From NCBI GenBank assembly GCA_000695325.1, contig AVPN01000549.1, forward strand, positions 14,990-47,029: a DNA stretch of 32,040 nt, written 5' to 3'. Origin of the DNA: Pleurobrachia bachei. Lineage: Eukaryota > Ctenophora > Tentaculata > Cydippida > Pleurobrachiidae. The notes beneath the pieces are model-generated. The model worked only from the letters and a program-made list of their open reading frames with translations. It searched no databases and was not told where the DNA came from. Position numbers and translations under genes: made by a program. This document shows, piece after piece, positions 28,732 through 32,040 of the stretch. Each line of letters starts with the position of its first letter. Within the stretch, counting starts at the first letter, position 1.

Positions 28732-31700
28732 TTACAATTGTCCTATAACGCGAGCAGGTAGCATTGTGCCCGCTGGGACTGTCTCTCTGTCCTCTGATCT
28801 TGGTGGGAGTGAGAGGAGGATGTTGGCACTTCGCATACTGAGTAGTCGACTGCTACATTGCCCTCCAGTCAGCTCCACCTCTCCATCACCACTGTATACT
28901 GTTGGGGAATTAATGTGAGGGATCTGGTGTTATATTAGTTGGCGTAGGAGATCTAGTTGGGTACAGACTGTCAAGCAGTGACTGTAAGATTGTGCTGCAC
29001 TGATTTAACAAATCTAACAAGTCACATTATGAGTGATCTGATCAGCTTTAGTTACCTGCTCGAATATATTCAGGTCTAGGATCAAGGCGTCGTGTTGTGG
29101 GTAGGGGTAGTTTGATGATACTTGGATTATACTGTCTCCCCTCCCAGGTATGTAGTGAGGGCAGTACAAAGAGTTTGTAGGTTACCATGGCACTCACTGG
29201 GTTTCCAGGCAACCCAAAGAACAGAGATGATGATTGGTCCCTCGGTAAAGTGCCAAATGTTGTTGGCTTCCCAGGTTTCATGAACACTCTTCCAAAGTGG
29301 ATTTTTCCGTTTAGCCTCAAGATGGAGTTTTTCACGTGGTCTGTCTCACCCATTGATACTCCACCTGTAAACAAATACAGGTAACCATTGGTAACCACTA
29401 GTAACCAATAGTTACAACTGGTAACCAATAGTTACCACTAGTAACCACCGATAACTACCACACTACCCACCAGTTGATATGATGACATCTGCAACGCTAG
29501 CAGCAGCCAGTAGCCCGTCCTCTGTATCAGTAGGTGTATCAGGAAGGTGCTCTACACGTACCACGTTGTATCCATCTTCAGCTAGCAGGTTGGATAGAGC
29601 ACACGTGTTACTATCACGTACCTAACAGGAGATAGTCTTGGTCCTATAGAGGTACGTTCCTTCAAACATCAGAAATGCAAAATGTTACATATTAGAAAGT
29701 GTAGGGAACAAGAGTGAAATAGGTCTGAAACTCTGAAGTAAAGGACTATGTAAATGAACTGCCTGGATACCCCAAAAAAGTGTTATATCATGAACCTATT
29801 GTTGTTTACCTGCCCGTATGTTAGTTTCTGTTTAGGATTTGATACCAGCTCGTTGCCAGTACTCAGTATTGCTACACGTGGTTTTCTCCTCGCCAGCACC
29901 TCCCCATACCCCTGACAAGAGAGGAGGGCCAACTCAGCAGCACGTAACACTGTCCCAGCCCTGATCAACTCTTCACCCACACTGATATCTGATCCAACGG
30001 GTCTAATATCTGTATCTGAGTGAGGTGGATGTTAGATTTGATAACACAGTTTGATATAATATCACCCTCTCTACATTAGCACTAGGCGACGTATCTCAGG
30101 CGTCTATGGCGTCCTCACTCCTCAAACAAAACAAACCAATCACACTGTACCGTACCTGGTTTTACAGCTGATAGTATCTCAATAAGTGCCTCTTCCCCCT
30201 CTTCAGTGCTCTCAGCTAGTCGTGTATCCTCCACCTGTACCACAGCATCAGCACCATGGGGAACTGGGGCTCCTGTGAAGTGGGGTAATGGTCAGTGTAG
30301 CTGGTAAATCCCACTATTTAGACGAGACAGTCATAGCAAGACAGAACTGGGAACGTAACTGTGCCGACTGTTTGTATCTTTATTACACCCACTACCAGCT
30401 CTCTACCTGTAGTGACTCTGTAGATGGTGCCCGGTTGGAGTGCTGCAGGGACTGTCTCTCCAGTTGCAGAGACCCCACTGACCCTGTAGATACCAGGACC
30501 ATCCCCAGAACACACCGCGTACCTGGACAGTGTTGGTGGGTTTTAGTTTTGGGGTGTTTATTGTTTCATGAGTTTCATGCAAATCGTGTAATAGCACTGT
30601 GAGTAACTGGTAAGGCTTTAAACCATCCAACCCTTACCCGTCCTTGATGCTCGCACGGTAGTTAGGGAGGTTTTCCTTAGCAACGATAGATTCAGCAGTA
30701 ACGGAGCCCCGAGCCTCCCCGCTTAGTACAGATAGTGAGACAGTACCAGCTGTCTGACTTGCTAGTCGTGTTTGCTCCTTTATTGTAGAAACAGCCTCCT
30801 CGACGGATACCATTGGATAAGGTGACTGTCTGTCCCTGAATGCTACACCTCTCCTACTGTTATCACCACTATGGTTACCACTGTGGTTACCATGGTTACC
30901 ATGGTTACCATTCAACACTCCTGTGTGTACCACTACGAACAATAGTGATGATGGTCGTCGCACATGTGCCGATACAGCGGGTATATTGTCACTTATCAGG
31001 TCCAGGATGTGCTTTAGTACAGGCTCTATTACATCTAGATTCTCTTTCACAGCTTTCTTACTACCTGGTAAACAGGCTACCAGACATCGTCCCTTTACAC
31101 CTACAAGAAAAAGGGTTACTTTTAGAGATTTAGCTGTAGAAAGAAGTTATGATTACAGGTGATTGAAGAATAATCATGGGTAATGGGTATGGACACGCCA
31201 GAGCACTTGTAACTGACATCCTCCCACTGTATGTTGGATGGATGCTCACCCAATCTCTCGTAAGCAAATGAGGAGTGTTGTATGCACTTTGCTACTATAG
31301 CACTCATAACCCCTGTAGCTTGGTAGTCTAGTAGTGGAGCTAGTGTCCTGACAGTCACATCTCGGGGTGCCAGACCAGTTCCACCCGTACTGATAAACAA
31401 TCTCGGACCATCTTCCTGCAGGGTGATGGTTGTTTTGTTCTAACCCTTTTTTGGGGGGCGCGAAACACAGTCTAACTTGGAAACTTGCCTGAGGCAAGGA
31501 TAACCAAATAACCTTTTATCCTATAGAGGTTAGCCAAATTCGACACGATCAACGCGAATATTTGTTCGTACCGTGTTAGTAGCTCGTACAACTTCATCAA
31601 AATGTTTTGTGATCTCCCCTGGTTCATCAGGGCAAATTGCCAGGGAAGTTAGACACTCTGGGTTCCACTGTTGGAGTCTAGTGGAGATATAGGGCCCGGA

Positions 31701-31760
31701 TGTGTCCTCTGCCTGACCTCTAGAGACCCTGTCACTCACAGTCAGGATCTTAACTAACAT
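28732..31760 (-). CDS. GPHN: Gephyrin, fused molybdenum-cofactor synthesis protein (G and E domains)
   Basis: Gephyrin joins a MogA/MoaB-like G domain (molybdopterin adenylation) to a MoeA-like E domain (molybdate insertion); in vertebrates it also scaffolds inhibitory receptors. Nine exons: 31760-31572, 31415-31250, 31100-30638, 30522-30407, 30272-30156, 30015-29810, 29621-29471, 29364-29056, 28898-28732; about 627 residues (human 736). G domain: ILTVSDRVSRGQAEDTSG, FISTGGTGLAPRDVT, CLPGSKKAVKE. E domain: AKENLPNYRASIKDG, GAPVPHGADAVVQVEDT, RVAILSTGNEL, HFGRVFMKPGKPTTF, LPGNPVSAMVTYKLFV, LDPRPEY, SRLLSMRSANILLSLPP. The linker is only about 40-45 residues and contains repeated NHG/GNH units. 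The ATG at 31760 follows CTAGCC. It is the first gene of the five-gene array. Confidence 0.97.
29381..29460. repeat. 10-bp tandem repeat in gephyrin intron 7
   Basis: About eight units of GTAACCANTA with 10-bp period, between gephyrin exons 7 and 8. The core GGTAACC also forms the coding repeat at 30863-30911. Confidence 0.85.
30863..30911 (-). repeat. ATGGTTACC repeat coding the gephyrin linker
   Basis: A 9-bp repeat within exon 3 encodes GNHGNHGNHSGNHSG in the hinge between the G and E domains. It is an in-frame simple repeat and probably length-variable. Confidence 0.8.
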
Positions 31761-32040
31761 GGCTAGTACAGGGTGGTGATAGCGCTGCTTGTAGTCGCAT
31801 TAATTTATATGAGCCCCACCAGAAACCGACCGAATCAGGAAACACTGGTCACTGATTGGCTGATAACCATTAACCAGTCACGTGACCTAAATAACGAGTT
31901 CTGAATGTTTACTTGTGTCGGTCGGTTCCTGATCCCCACTGAAGTAATGATTCCGCACTGGATGATAAACGTGTAACATGTGTGAAAAACCACGCACTAT
32001 CTGCACTAATTAAATTCCCAACATGAACTTCCTAGCCTCA
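31761..32040. promoter_or_regulatory. Gephyrin upstream region (array promoter candidate)
   Basis: The ATG is preceded by ACCACCCTGTACTAGCC, again a 3' splice-site-like AG. Further up is the MITE at 31819-31931 with a CCAAT-type box and the palindrome GTCACGTGAC. No open frame is seen in 31932-32040. Confidence 0.4.
31819..31931. mobile_element. MITE-like short TIR element upstream of gephyrin
   Basis: The 113-bp segment has terminal inverted repeats of about 14 bp (CAGAAACCGACCGA and the complement of CAGGAACCGACCGA). It is non-coding and matches the elements in SBDS intron 3 in reverse orientation. It contains ATTGGCTGAT (inverted CCAAT) and GTCACGTGAC at 31877-31886, an E-box type site. 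Confidence 0.7.

Overview
The window is nuclear DNA from an animal and probably a non-bilaterian one. Genes have many short introns (mostly 60-250 bp, GT-AG), intergenic gaps are only about 130-650 bp, and GC looks moderate. The set SBDS, TRAPPC9, INTS9, MMS22L, carbonyl reductase and full gephyrin is typical of Metazoa. A sponge, placozoan or similar lineage fits the compactness, but I cannot fix the phylum from sequence alone. Family assignments rest on remembered human sequences aligned by eye, with no database search.

Layout, left to right. At 435-1278 (minus) is a small three-exon secreted cysteine protein, which appears to lie inside an intron of SBDS. SBDS (plus, 1659-4995) lacks its first coding exon, presumably off the left edge; its exons 2-3 occur twice because about 1.62 kb is tandemly duplicated. 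SBDS converges on a run of five minus-strand genes, in transcription order gephyrin (31760-28732), a CBR1-like reductase (28499-27672), MMS22L (27390-20583), INTS9 (18675-15568) and TRAPPC9 (11662-5646). These genes are head-to-tail with about 130-280 bp between stop and next start, and most start codons sit directly behind a polypyrimidine-AG resembling a 3' splice site.

The most striking property is repeated partial tandem duplication. Five separate blocks are duplicated or triplicated: SBDS plus secreted gene (1.62 kb x2), the 5' part of the TRAPPC9 last exon (0.68 kb x2), the INTS9/TRAPPC9 boundary (about 1.88 kb x3), the MMS22L/INTS9 boundary (about 1.8 kb x2), and MMS22L exons a-d with a nested membrane-protein gene (about 2.36 kb x2). 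Where a block straddles a gene boundary, the outer copies leave each gene complete and the middle holds headless and tailless fragments. Coding copies differ mostly at synonymous sites, which suggests either selection on the copies or alternative haplotypes placed in tandem by the assembler.

INTS9 can be followed through 11 exons in correct phase to a 636-residue protein, and gephyrin through 9 exons to about 627 residues. TRAPPC9 is complete except for one junction I cannot phase. MMS22L has an in-frame TGA and an unresolved splice around its duplicated block. Other items are a perfect 31-bp-arm hairpin in an SBDS intron, a small TIR element (MITE) in SBDS and upstream of gephyrin, two 51-bp minisatellites beside the nested membrane-protein gene, and two unrecognised small secreted or membrane proteins. 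No tRNA, rRNA, CRISPR array or retroelement was recognised.
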